DNA of 64,000 nt from Adiantum capillus-veneris (lineage: Eukaryota > Streptophyta > Polypodiopsida > Polypodiales > Pteridaceae), in contig CM043959.1 of the NCBI GenBank assembly GCA_014529385.2, forward strand, positions 60,836,253 through 60,900,252, read 5' to 3'. Within the stretch, counting starts at the first letter, position 1. Each line of letters begins with the position of its first letter. Below, one piece after another: positions 43,396 through 55,199 of this stretch. The translations under genes were made by a program, and so were the position numbers. The notes below the pieces were generated by a model, which saw only the letters and a list, made by a program, of their open reading frames with translations, was not told where the DNA came from and made no database searches.

Positions 43396-43800
43396 CTCTC
43401 CTTCTTATGATATCAATGATTTCCTCATGGATAGTACAAGAGCTACCCTAGCTGATTTATTGACTTACAAGGAGAATCCCCTTCTTGTTAAGGAAGAGGT
43501 GGTGAGAAGAGTAGTTGAAGAAGTGCCACAGATCACCAATGCATATGTGTTGTTCTTTGATGGCTCATACAGAAGGAGCCATGATGCAGCTTCAGGGGGT
43601 ATAGCACTTTATGATCCAGAGGGGAAGCTAGTATGGAAGAGAGGGTTCAAATTGGATGCACATAGTAACAATGAGGCTGAATATGCTACATTGGAAACCA
43701 AATTACACATTTGTTTGAAGCATGGGGTTAGAAGATTGAGCATAAAAGGTGATGCCTTGTTAGTTGTGAAGCAAGTGCTGGGTGTGTGGAAGACCAAGTC
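43396..43800 (+). pseudogene. Element D archaeal-type RNase H, 5' piece
   Basis: From about 43396 the plus strand encodes a linker and an RNase H with LFFDGSYRRSHDAASGGIAL, SNNEAEYATLETKL and IKGDALLVVKQVLGVWK. It stops at about 43800 where the copia element begins and resumes after 48100. Everything 5' of it (gag, protease, RT) is missing; the junction with minus-strand element E lies near 43395. A longer open frame seen from 43103 merely runs through the antisense of E. Confidence 0.8.
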
Positions 43801-45390
43801 ACCATTCAAGAATGCATTATCCACATCCATTTGTCGTAACTTACAACCGAACATACTTGCCATTGCTATCACCAATCTGACTGTTGTCATCTTTGCAATT
43901 GGACTAAATGTCTCATCATAATCAAGACCTTTTGTTTGTGCATAACCTTTAGCAACAAGCCTAGCTTTGTATCTTTCCACACTACCATCTGACTTGCACT
44001 TGACTTTGTATACCCATTTTGAACCAATTGCTTTCTTTCCACTTGGCAAGCGAACCAAATCCCACGTGTCATTCTTCACAAGAGCATCCATCTCATCATC
44101 CATAGATGACTCCCATTCTGATTTTCCAATTGCCTCTTGAAAACATGTAGGCTCTTTATGTTGCACACGTGAAACCATGTATGCATAATGTGTACGCATG
44201 TAACCATTGTATGTCAATCTATCAACTGGATAACGCACCCTCTCTGATCTTCTCAACTGTGGTGCACTCTTCTCTTCAACTCTTGCATATGGGGGTACAT
44301 ATTTCTCAATATGCTTACTGCCAGGTGTCCTCAAATGTGGTAAACCCTGCTCTTCATCAAGGCTTTCATCTCCAGAACTCTCTTCAACCACTTTCTTCTT
44401 GCCTTTCTCGTCTTGCTTCTTATCTCGCAAATGACCACTCCATGGGTTGACACTTCCTGTACTCTCCTCTGCCATATGTGGTCCTGAAATAGTTCTTGTT
44501 GATGGTCCTGGCTTATCAAAAACATGACGCACATTATCTTGCTCTTCATACTCATCTTCTATCATCACTGGCTTTGGTTTATACCATGGTTCATGCTCAC
44601 CAAATATGACATCTCTACTGACATAAAATTTTCTTGTCGTAGGATCATAGCACTTGTAACCTTTCTTTTCAACTGGGTAGCCCAAGAATATACACTTCAC
44701 TGCCTTTGGCTCCATCTTCTTTCTTGCTTCATTTGGCACATGAACATAGCAAACACATCCAAAAACTTTCATGTAGGAAACTGTTGGTTTGATCCCATAA
44801 AGTTTCTCATAAGGTGAAATTTCATGAATGGCAGTTGTTGGTGTTCGATTCATAATGTGTAGTGCTGTATGAACTGCTTCAGCCCAATATGTTAATGGCA
44901 TATTCATCTCATTCATCATGGCTCTTGCAATCTCTGCTATGACTCTATTCTTTCTCTCAACAACTCCATTTTGTTGTGGTGTGTATCTACAAGTAATCTG
45001 TCTTCTTATGCCTTGTTCACGTAAGTAATCATCAAAATTGTGTGACATGTACTCTCCCCCTCCATCTGTACGTAGGCATTTAATTTGACAACCATTCTCT
45101 TTCTCAACCATAACTTTGAACTCCAAGAACACCTCAAATGCCTCTGACTTTGCCTTTAGAAAGTAAATCCATGTCATTCTGCTATAATCATCCGTGAATG
45201 TGATAAAATATCGACAACCATTTGGCGTAGCATGATCACAAGGTCCCCAAATATCTGAATGAACAATTTCCAAAGGACTTTGGCTAATTCTCCCCCTCTT
45301 TGGAAATGGTAAACGAGATTTCTTTCCAAATTGACAAGCTTCACAAACATGATCAAAATTCAATATGCCAAACTTTGGTAATCCGTACAA
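43801..45390 (-). pseudogene. Copia integrase and partial reverse transcriptase
   Basis: Integrase shows CEACQFGKKSRLPF, HSDIWGP, FTDDYSRMTWIYFLK, LRTDGGGEY and YTPQQNGVVERKNR, that is the D,D(35)E core with all acidic residues present. The linker is followed by the RT start (WVYKVKCKSDGSVERYKARL; GYAQTKGLDYDETFSPIAKM; QMDVDNAFLNGDL). RT ends there, before the YVDD box. The open frame continues to 43609 only because it runs into antisense D sequence. The 5' end overlaps the gag-protease frame in a different phase, so one frameshift near 45390 separates them. Confidence 0.9.
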
Positions 45391-47044
45391 TTTGATTTGA
45401 TTGCATATGCTTTAGTCTTCTAAAATTGACATGACCAATTCTCTTATGCCATAAATTTTCCCAATCATCTTGAGTGCCTGATTTGTTTGCATACATACCA
45501 CTGTGTAAACATGGATCTCCAGCTTCCAATGAGAACAAGCGACCTTTCTTTCTTCCACGTGCCAATATCTTGCCTGGTCTGCCTTTGTGAAACTCCTCTA
45601 TGAAGTATCCATAACGATTAAAACAGACTTGCAACCCTTGATCTGTCATTTGTCCAACTGATGCTAAATTATTTGTGATTGAAGGCACATATAGAACATC
45701 TCCCAATGTGTTGTATGTCCCATCTTTTTCTAGCAATGGAACTGAACCAACATGTGTAATCCGATGCATAGTATCATCACCTGTAGCGACAAACTCATCC
45801 TCTTCTAACTTCTCTTTTCTGTCAAACCAGTCACCATGATATGTCATATGATTTGTGGCAGCACTATCTAAATACCAAGCATCTGTATCATGTGGCTCCA
45901 CCATGCTTCCAACAACATGCTCCATAGGAAATAAATGTCCACTCGATCTATTGTCATATATATTTTGATCATGAGGATTGTATCCAACAAAGTTTCCTCC
46001 ATGTCTGCCATAACCTCGGCCTCTTCCACCACGATCACGATTTTGATTTAGCCTTGTGTAACATTCTCTTTCAAAGTGACCATAAATGCCACATCTGTTA
46101 CAATATCCATCTCTTTGAGGATGTACAAATTGTCCACCTCCACGTCCACGAGTTCGGGATCTCCCCCTGCCTCTTTGGCTATAATCATTGTAACTTTGAC
46201 TTTGTTGGTTTTGCCATTGACCTCTTTCAGCATTGTTTCCATGACCATAGTTTCCTCTTCCACCTCTATTGTTTCCACGACCTCTAGAGTAATAAACCTG
46301 ATCTCTGGAATTGTTATTTGATGTAGAAGGACCTGACTTGCCTAAATTTACCTCTTCTTGCAAACAAAGGTTTACTAACTCTTCAAAATCAGGCATGTGT
46401 CCTCGAACAGATATAGATGTATCCAATAACTTGTATTCCGGTCCCAAACCATTCAATGTCACTGAAACTAAGTCATCATTTGGAACTTCAACATTAATGC
46501 TCGCAAGATCTTCCTGTATTTGCTTTATCTCTATCACATAATCTGATATGGATCTATTTCCTTGCCATACACAATGTAACCTTTGCTTCAAGTGAACTTT
46601 TCGTGGTTCTGTATTGGAGCTATTCATTCTTGCTAGTATCTCCCATGCTTCCTTTGGAGATTGAGCCTTCTTCACATGTGGTATAAAGAAGTCACTAATG
46701 CATAGTGAAATCCAATGCATCACTTTCCTTGAATTCTCGATCCACTTCTTGTAAGCTTCTACTCCTGCTTGCCATGTTTTATGTGCTTCAACATTCTCTC
46801 TATTTGGTTCCAAACCAACCTCGGGACACTCTTGTTCACCTGTAATATAATCCCATAAACCTTTGCCCATGATAAAGTTCTCCATCCTGTAAGACCATAT
46901 GCTGTAGTTCTCTCTGGTCAGCTTCTCTCCAAAAATCTGTGTGACTTGAGTTGAACTTTCTGCTATCTTCACTCTCTCAATTTCTTTCAAAGGGTTTTGA
47001 TAAAATTTTGGCAGAGTTTCGTTTGTATTTGGACAATATCTCAA
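45353..47044 (-). pseudogene. Copia gag and protease (563 codons)
   Basis: The frame starts at 47044 and encodes a capsid of the UBN2/DUF4219 type (ENYSIWSYRMENFIMG), RG-rich linkers, a CCHC knuckle (CNRCGIYGHFEREC, near 46090) and the protease loop AWYLDSAATNHMTY. DSA replaces the usual DSG at the active site. Next comes the zinc-finger start of integrase (LWHKRIGHVNFRRLKHMQ). It is uninterrupted until the frameshift near 45390. Compared with its gypsy neighbours it is well preserved, which fits a later insertion. Confidence 0.9.
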
Positions 47045-47863
47045 GTGAAAATCTTAACCAAAGTGTTCATAAACACTGACTAAAAATCTCTCAGTGCCAA
47101 GGGAAAATCCACTGACTCACTTTGCCACAGAGTGACTCAGTACTATGCATAAATACTCTAAAACAATGTCCACATGGACCTGTATGCAAATGCAATCCAT
47201 ACGTTGTCCTGTACCACATATCTATACATCCACCTTCTTCCCATAGTCGTAAACGACATATGAGGTCTTTCGCGGGGCTAGTCGGGGTTCGCTCCAGTAC
47301 CTAATCCACCTTGCCAAGGTACCAAAGCTCCCAAGGCAAGGCTTCAAAAAACCTCACTCGACCCTCACAAAGGCTGTAGTTTTCCAAAATACATTGACCA
47401 CATATCCATACATAACCACAAAGTACTCAATCTGACAATATAACCGCCTCAACTTCTTCCCACAACCTTTCTTACATAGGCGGCTGTCCATAACGGACCC
47501 ACAACAACCAAACATAATCTTCGATAACACAATATCATGATGCAAAAGCTCTATGTCGTTCTACAAAATCTGTGTAAATGTTGAATTCTTCACCTGTAAC
47601 CTGTAAATCTACTGCCGAGTGCAAAACTGGACATCTCCTATGCTTGTGTGAGCTGGCTGTTTGCTGCAAAAAATTGCAGATTTTGGCAAATCTGAGTATG
47701 CCAATGCGTCCGGAACGCCCAAAAACATAAAGATAGACTTCTAAATCACTGTATTCCGAGTTCGGGTGAGGGAGTTATGACCAAAAAACCTCTCTTTTCT
47801 GCTGTTTTCCAGAGCTGCGAAAACCTGTGTATTGATTGTAGCTCCTCAAACTGCTCAAACAGA
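47045..47863 (-). other. Copia 5' leader
   Basis: This is the untranslated stretch between primer site and gag start. I see no further gene in it. Confidence 0.6.
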
Positions 47864-47875
47864 GCTCTGATACCA
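47864..47875 (-). promoter_or_regulatory. Primer binding site of the copia element
   Basis: The minus strand reads TGGTATCAGAGC three bases after the LTR end, complementary to initiator tRNA-Met. Confidence 0.9.
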
Positions 47876-47878
47876 CTT

Positions 47879-48099
47879 TGTAGAGTACGTAGGTGATGGA
47901 GAAGGTAGGAAAGAAGACTACACACACACATCGAGACACACACGCACAATTGTTACCCTGTAGCAGCCATTCAACGTGCTGCTCTTCTCTTCTTCTTCTC
48001 TTTGAACTATTATCCAAAGTATATTTACAACATAGTATATTCAGTGTCCAGCCGCCCATAGCACAATGGGCATATTCTTTAACATCATATTATTTAACA
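47879..48099 (-). repeat. 5' LTR of the copia element (221 bp)
   Basis: It starts TGTTAAATAATATG and ends CTCTACA on the minus strand, so it has TG...CA ends. Gypsy D sequence resumes right beside it at 48100. No second copy is present in the window. Confidence 0.75.
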
Positions 48100-49602
48100 G
48101 GAAATGTGTTTCAAAATTAAAGGCCTGTTAAAAAAGTTAAAAGCATGGAGCATCAGACACATTGAGCGTGCTCTAAATGAAGAGGCACATGAAGCAGCTC
48201 AAAGCATGATTGGGGAGCTATTTGTGTTGAGGACCAACTTACCTCTTTATCATGGCTGGGAAAGTTTGGCTCAAGAAGAGGAGTTTTTACTAACAGGAAT
48301 CATTCCAAAGGACATATAGAAGTCTAAAAATTATGATTTTGTGCGTAGAGCAGCCAGGTACAGATTGATTGGTGATGTCTTGTACATGAAAGGGGATGAT
48401 ACATGTACCTTGGCGGGAGGAGCTTTATAGAGTGTTGGAATAGAATCATGAAGGCGCATGTGATGGCCATTTTGCTCTAAAGATCACCTGACATAAGATC
48501 TTGCAAGAGGGGTATGTATGGCCTAGTTTGCACAAGGATGTTCACCATTGGTGTAGGTCTTGCAATAGGTGTCAAGCATTTGGGAAGAGAGTGTTGAAGC
48601 CAGAGCTACGAAAAACCATTTTGGCGTTTGATGTGTTTGAAAAGTGGGGGATTGATGCAATAGGCCCGTTACCTATCACAAGCAGGGGTAAAAGCTATAT
48701 TTTGATTGAAGTGGACTATCTCTCTAGATGGGCAGAGGCTATAGTAGTAAAACAAATCATTGCAAAGGATGTGGCAAAATTTGTGTATGATGAAATATGT
48801 TGCAAGTTTGGGGTGCCACTTGAGCTACTTTCAGATAAGGGGCCAGGATTTAGAGCTAAACTGCTAGACTTCTTATGCGCAAAGATGAAGATTAGGCACC
48901 AGCATACCACTCCTTATTACCCACAATGTAATGGTTTAAATGAAAGATTCAATGGTGAGTTGGTACAGATTCTTTCAAAAGTGACATAGCACCAAGGAAA
49001 GAATTGGGATTTGGAATTGCCTAGTGCATTATGGGCTTACCGTACTTCGGTGAAGACAGGTACAGGGTTTACTCCATTTCACTTGGTATATGGAAAAGAA
49101 GCACTATTGCCTCTGGAGGTAGAGTTGCCTGTAGTAAAGATGTTAGAGAAGTTGCCTGAGGTAAAGATGTTAGAGGCTCTTACAGTTACAAGAGGTTCAG
49201 CTGGATAGGATAAGTGCATTGGAACATTATGGGCAGATGCAGGATAAGGCTTTGGCAAAGATAAATGAAAAGGTCAAAAGTAAGGGTATCAAGAATCATG
49301 ACTTGGTTTTACGCTACAATAGTAAGCTGGACAACACCTTCCAAAAGAAGTTTCAAATTAAGTGGGAAGGCCCTTTCAAGGTTGTGGAATGTTTTTCGAA
49401 TGGTACATATCAGCTGGCTAACTTGGATGGGATTTTACATAAGTCAAGGGTAAATGGATTGCTTCTAAAATTGTATCATGCTAGATTGATGATGGTGGAG
49501 CAATTTGAGCTGTCTGTAGAGCAAGTAAAGTTTGTGAGCAATGAGGAGACCTGTGACGCGGCGAGTCTCATATCTCTTTTTGTTGCTGCTGATCATGAAT
49601 GA
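48100..49602 (+). pseudogene. Element D RNase H end and integrase
   Basis: After the copia LTR the archaeal-type RNase H finishes (HIERALNEEAHEAAQ). Integrase follows: CHEGA-type zinc region (broken, 48420-48490), CRSCNRCQAFG, KWGIDAIGPLPITSRGKSYI, LLSDKGPGFRAKLLDFL, YYPQCNGLNERFNGELVQIL, then FHLVYGKEALLP and a C-terminal domain (FQIKWEGPFKVVECFSNGTY). Stops lie at 48317, 48458, 48494, 48987 and 49206, with a frameshift near 49200. The protein would join element DNA to the host genome; this copy is dead. Confidence 0.88.
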
Positions 49603-49609
49603 TCTAGCA

Positions 49610-49630
49610 AGCTAGGGGATGGGCAAATTA
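49610..49630 (+). promoter_or_regulatory. Polypurine tract of element D
   Basis: GCTAGGGGATGGGCAAATTA ends where the LTR starts with TGTCAGGAG, matching the T1 layout. Confidence 0.75.
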
Positions 49631-50805
49631 TGTCAGGAGTTTTTTGGAGCATGGGATTGCGCATATGTACATACACATGCATGGTGCATCAAATAAAGGA
49701 TTGCCCATTTTCCAGAGCCAGGTGGTTACGTGGGCCCCACATGTGTACATGTAGGACATCATGTACATAGTGCATCGATTTTCACTATCACTAGTACCAG
49801 TGTGTTTTTTCTATAATAATGAGGAGTTGGTAGTGCGTAAACTTCTCGAGGAAGCTATCCGCGGGCCGACGACATGAGGTAAGCAGGTGCGTCAGATGGC
49901 ATCTAGTCGCGTCAGGGAGTCGAATGGGGTCAATACTTGCACGTGGATAAGTACGGACACAACGTGGGTATTTTCTTGTGGATAAGTACGGACACAACGT
50001 GGGTGTTTTCTTGTGATAATTATGCAAAAAGGTCATCATGAGTAGCATCTTTTGGGGCCACTTCCCATGGTTGTGGGATGCATTATTGGAAAAAGTTGAG
50101 TGCCTGGTGTGCGGATGATGCAAAAAGGTGACAACTATGCACTGCGAGGTCAGGTTTTGGCCTGTTCAGGGTCCGTTTGAGGTCAACTAAAAGGCCAAGG
50201 GTGCGCAAGTAATAAAGCTAAGTGTGGGAACTGAAAAACAAGAGAGAAGACCAGAAAAAACGTGGAGAGAAGAGGAGGAACAGTCGCAACTATTTTTTTG
50301 CTGTTTTTGGAGCCTGTTTTGGCCGTAAACTGCTCATTCGAGGTCGGATTTGAGCACTTTGACATTGTGGACTACGGTTTAGGGTCGTTCGGGACGTGAT
50401 GGCACTATCCATTTTGAAAAATTCCTCACTATCTTTCTGTTGTTTTGGCTATGTAAGTTTCTCCTTTGAGCGAAGCTTTTACTCCAATTTGTGATTGTAT
50501 CTGGCACATTTTACCCATATTGTGTGAGCTATTTGCCCCATTGGTGTTGGCCCAAGCTCAGTTGTATCTAAACATCAGAAATTATCCTCTTTTGAGCTGA
50601 GTTTTTTTTGGGTGTCTCTCTCTCTCTCTGTGGAGTGGGTAAATGGGTAGTCTCTCTCCTCTCACTCCATCAGTGCATTCCCTGTCTCGGCCAGGTAGGT
50701 TGTGTAAGTCGAGTGGTGCCCCATAGTGTGTGTGTATCATCCCAAGAGTGTGTGATGGGTCATTATAGAGGCGTTTTGTGTGTTTCCATCCTACTCACAA
50801 CGTGA
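49631..50805 (+). repeat. 3' LTR of element D
   Basis: It matches the T1 LTR (2733-3875) along its length. It contains a 35-bp tandem duplication (49943-49977, 49978-50012; GTGGATAAGTACGGACACAA) that T1 lacks. Both LTRs end near CTCACA(A/G)CGTGA. Confidence 0.85.
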
Positions 50806-51174
50806 AGTGGCCCCCAAATATAGATCTCATGATGAACTTTCTACATAATTCATCACAAGAAAACACTCCCGTTGTGTCCTCACTTATCCACGTGCAAGTC
50901 TTAATCACATTCATCCTCCTGACACCACTGGATGCCACTTGACACACTTGCTTACCTCACTGATAGCTTCCTCGAGAAGTTTTACGCTCTACCAACCTTT
51001 CATTATTATAGAAAAACACACTGATATTGGTGATGATGAAAATTGATGTACTATGTACACGATGTCCTACCTGTATATATGTGGGTCCCACATAACCACC
51101 TGGCTCTGGAAAATGGGCAATCCTTTTGGATATGTATGTACATATGCGCAATCGCATCTTCCAGAAAACTCTTC
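50806..51174 (-). repeat. Inverted LTR fragment abutting the D LTR
   Basis: On the minus strand this matches the first about 370 bases of the T1/D LTR, from its start (near 51174) to the GGGGCCACTT region (near 50806). It therefore faces the D LTR directly with no spacer, and ends where CACTA B sequence begins. Confidence 0.8.
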
Positions 51175-51377
51175 ACAATGTCTACATGACAATGCATGTA
51201 ATGGACAAAACCTCTTTGCCTCTCGTTCTACTGTAGAAATTCACATCAGCTTAAGATCTCTTCACAGCAACAGCTTGTTCAAGGGATTACTGTGCACATT
51301 ACATGTCTGCCTCATTCTAAGTATCATGCCATTGAAATTTTTCCAACTTAATGTCTCATCCGTGGAGAGGAAGAGAG

Positions 51378-51498
51378 AGAGAAAGAGAGAGAGATATTTG
51401 CACTTGTGAGCTTGCATACAACATCCACAGTGTTTAGTTTGGAGAGAAAGAGAGGGAGAAAGAGAGAGAGATGTTTGCACTTGTGAGCTTGCAAACAA
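51378..51498. repeat. 76-bp tandem duplication in CACTA B
   Basis: GAGAGAAAGAGAGAGAGAT followed by TTTGCACTTGTGAGCTTGCA occurs twice, 76 bases apart. Confidence 0.8.
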
Positions 51499-51641
51499 TT
51501 ACATACCTAAATTCATGTGAGCTACATGCAAACTACTGCAAACATAACCATAAACCTAACTCTAAATTTAAACATAATCTTGAAGCTAAACTTTAATATA
51601 AAAACTAAATCCAAAATCCAATCCTAAATCTAACCTCTCTC

Positions 51642-51673
<32 letters not shown>

Positions 51674-51780
51674 ACATGCATGCATATACACAAAACAAAT
51701 GTGCAAATTTTTCAAATTAAAACAGCTCCTACTATGTCGTCTGCTTCAACTGCTCTAATTCCTACTCAACACCATGTGTG

Positions 51781-51784
51781 CTCC

Positions 51785-51859
<75 letters not shown>

Positions 51860-51862
51860 ACC
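51781..51862. repeat. (CT)n(CA)n compound microsatellite
   Basis: About 11 CT units switch to about 24 CA units, in the same order as the other compound runs. Confidence 0.95.
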
Positions 51863-52396
51863 AACTTGATACGTTGTGGAAGTCCTGAGTTATCCACTTT
51901 CCTCTTCCATCACTCAAGCTCAACAAAAGGAGAACGCTTGCAGCAGCTAGTGTTGTTGTCTACCCTTTGAACATTCCAAAGCTAACTAGCTAGCTTCAAA
52001 CACCTTTAAGCTCTATAAAAAAGAGAGAGATGGTTGGGCCTCTTTTTCAGCACTAAATCTTAAATCTTGAGTTAAATCCTAAACCTAACCCCAAAGCTCT
52101 AATATTAAATCTAAACCTAAACTCTAAATTAAATATAAAAACTAAATCCTAAACCTATGTCGACTCTCTGTCTCTATCTCTCTTTATCTATATATGTCAT
52201 AGTACGTCTATTTACAAAGACACACATTGACGAAGCTCTTAATCAATCGATGGAATATTTTCTTGGACAATGTGGACATTATATTAGATCCACAAGAAGT
52301 TTATCAGATTGGTCTCATAAATCATTTTAAAATTTTGAAGACGTTTAATATAACATTTCATTTCATATTCTCTCACTTTTTCTCTATTTTTTAATC

Positions 52397-52905
<509 letters not shown>

Positions 52906-53135
52906 CGGGTATACCTGTTTCACTAAAGCACCAAAACTCAAATCTGAGATATGCGTTTTTGGTGCTCGTGGATTATTTTTTTACCCTGTCGGCTTTGCTA
53001 TGGGTGTCGCTATGCTCATTGCTATGATCATCGCTATGAGCGTCTCTATGCAACAAATAACATAGCGACGTCGTGGATTTTCACATTTGAGCATCGCACT
53101 GCTAGCGTCGCTAATATGAAGAACCTCTTGTAGTG

Positions 53136-53480
53136 AATATATTAGCCGGACGGAGGCTAGAAGACAATCGAAAAATGGTGGTCGGTGGTCTTTGGCCAGT
53201 AGCCGGCGGTCCTTGGCCGGTGGTCATGACGGACTTGTCTACCCAGAAGTGGGTACACATGAGCACATGGGAGAGTCCTACTTGGACTTGGCTATCTAAG
53301 GATGGCTACACATGGGCGTTTAGAGGCTCCCTTACATCTATATAAGGAGGCCTTCTCCAAGAGTATTTTCAGCACTACACGTTAGAGGTGTGCACACTAG
53401 ATGCACACACGCACATCCTTGTTGAGGCTGAGCCGTTGAGACTCATCCTGGTGATGTGTTGAGAATGGAGCAGGGCACAA
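53136..53480 (+). repeat. LTR-like segment with TATA box
   Basis: GC-rich GGCCGGTGG words are followed by CATCTATATAAGGAGGCC (about 53335-53352), a good plant TATA element, and 110 bases later by ATGGAGCAGGGC. This is the layout of an LTR promoter and start of an internal region, but no second copy or primer site is seen. Confidence 0.35.
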
Positions 53481-54441
53481 ACAAGTCAACATTGATTATT
53501 CTCGATGATGGCAACAATTGCTTGATTGAGAAATCTCTACATCACCACTTGGTCGCTACAGTGATTAATCATGTGATACTTCATCAATCCTATACGTTGC
53601 ACTACATGAAAGTATAGTTTTGGTCACCTCCTCTTCTTGAAACTTGGGACGATGGATGTTGAGGGCCATGGGGAGCATGGTTTGTAGGGAAAGGTCAGCC
53701 AATGACTAGTTGACCTTTCCCTACACCTTAACTCTATCGTGCCTTCCACGCCGTGAATTCATGCAACTAAAGCAACAATAGTTTATCTATAATTCCTTCA
53801 TTCTAGGACAAGTGCAAAGGAATAAGATTGCTTTTGTGGATGAGCGTCTCAAATGCAACATTAAATGAATAGTTATTGATAGTTCACATCTACAACATTC
53901 AAGCCAAGTGTTCAATTTTGGCACCCATGCCAACATTGCCTTGTTCAAGGTTTGGTTTTTTCCTTCATATGCTACACTTTGGATGGAAAAATAGAGAAAC
54001 TTTAGCTATAGTTTAGAATACAAAACTTCCAGCCTATAGAAATAACAACTTATAATCCATATGAAAATTGCAGAAACAACAAGCTCATTCCATAATCAAC
54101 TTGAACAACTATTGGCCACTACAGAGCAAGAACTTGCAAAAGAGTTCTTTGAGCACAATGATACATACCCAATCCCCATAGCTCCCCCAAATTGTCGATA
54201 ATGTTAATCTTTATGGCTCTAAAAAGGCATAAATCAGTCCACTTTGGTGCATGCATGAACAACATGAACACATCTATTATATGTATACGTGCTCATAGAT
54301 AAAATGACATAGAATACTTCCTCAAGAGGCCTAGAAGACCTTTGAGAAAAGAAATTAAAATCACCACATGATTCAAATGTCTAGTATTACAAAATACTAA
54401 AGAAAGTTACAAAGGCTCAAATGTGAATGAATAAGTGAGGC

Positions 54442-54501
<60 letters not shown>

Positions 54502-55199
54502 TGATGGTTCTTGTGGTGCCTCTCTTTGGTTGTGTTTTGATCCCACCAAGCCCCTTATCACATCCATCCAAATTGTCAGTAAATGGTGCTTCTACTACGT
54601 CCTCATTGCCCTCAACTTTCTCTACTTGAAAAATAGTCTTTTTGCGGCACACTTTTGTGTGTTGTATTTGATTTATAGCACGTGTTGATGTCCTCCCCTT
54701 TAAAACCTTGAGGTTTGGGGCTCTTTGACTCCTCATTATTGGCGACGGGTCCATCTACGCACACAAATTGCTCCCTAGCCAAGATTTGATGGACCTCCAC
54801 CATGCGTGTCAATTCACCATATGAAGAGCAAGAGCAACTTCTTGCGGATAATGGTATGGGGGACTAATTGATACATCACATATTTACTTTATGGGGGACT
54901 CAATTGTATATATCTATTGTTGCTTCTATTCTATGCCAAGAGAAGGAGATGCATGGTGTGTCTAAAGTTGTGTTGTTGGAATGCTATTTGTTGGTACAAT
55001 GTCAGGAAACTAAGCACCTCAACGGAAAAGGGAAAAATGATCCAAGCTTGCGGTGGGAGCTCTAGGGTTGGCCACAAAAGGGGAGTTGTCAACACCAAGC
55101 CACGTCGTGAGGGGAAACACATGATACACACACGCACACATGAGCTGGTGGCCAGTATAACACGCCCACATGAGCTGGTGTAATGTTTAATGGTCTAAA
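53481..55199. other. Stretch without recognised gene
   Basis: It contains a perfect 15-bp hairpin (53683-53725) and a GA run (about 54449-54497). A minus-strand frame of 115 residues at 54407-54754 ends in the GA-run translation and matches no family known to me. Confidence 0.4.
53683..53725. repeat. Perfect 15-bp hairpin
   Basis: TGTAGGGAAAGGTCA and its exact complement TGACCTTTCCCTACA are separated by 13 bases. Confidence 0.9.

Larger units (their letters stand above)
43801..48099 (-). mobile_element. Truncated Ty1/copia element inside gypsy element D
   Basis: Reading leftward from 48099: a 221-bp LTR, a tRNA-Met primer site, an 830-base leader, gag, protease, integrase and the first third of RT. 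The copy is cut at about 43801 with no 3' LTR, RNase H or polypurine tract. D's RNase H reads up to 43800 and continues at 48100, so the copia element (or a larger original) inserted there and its 3' part was later lost. Confidence 0.9.

Noticed and set aside
43609-43800. C-terminal end of the copia pol frame
   Set aside because: RT homology stops at about 43801; the rest is antisense of D RNase H.
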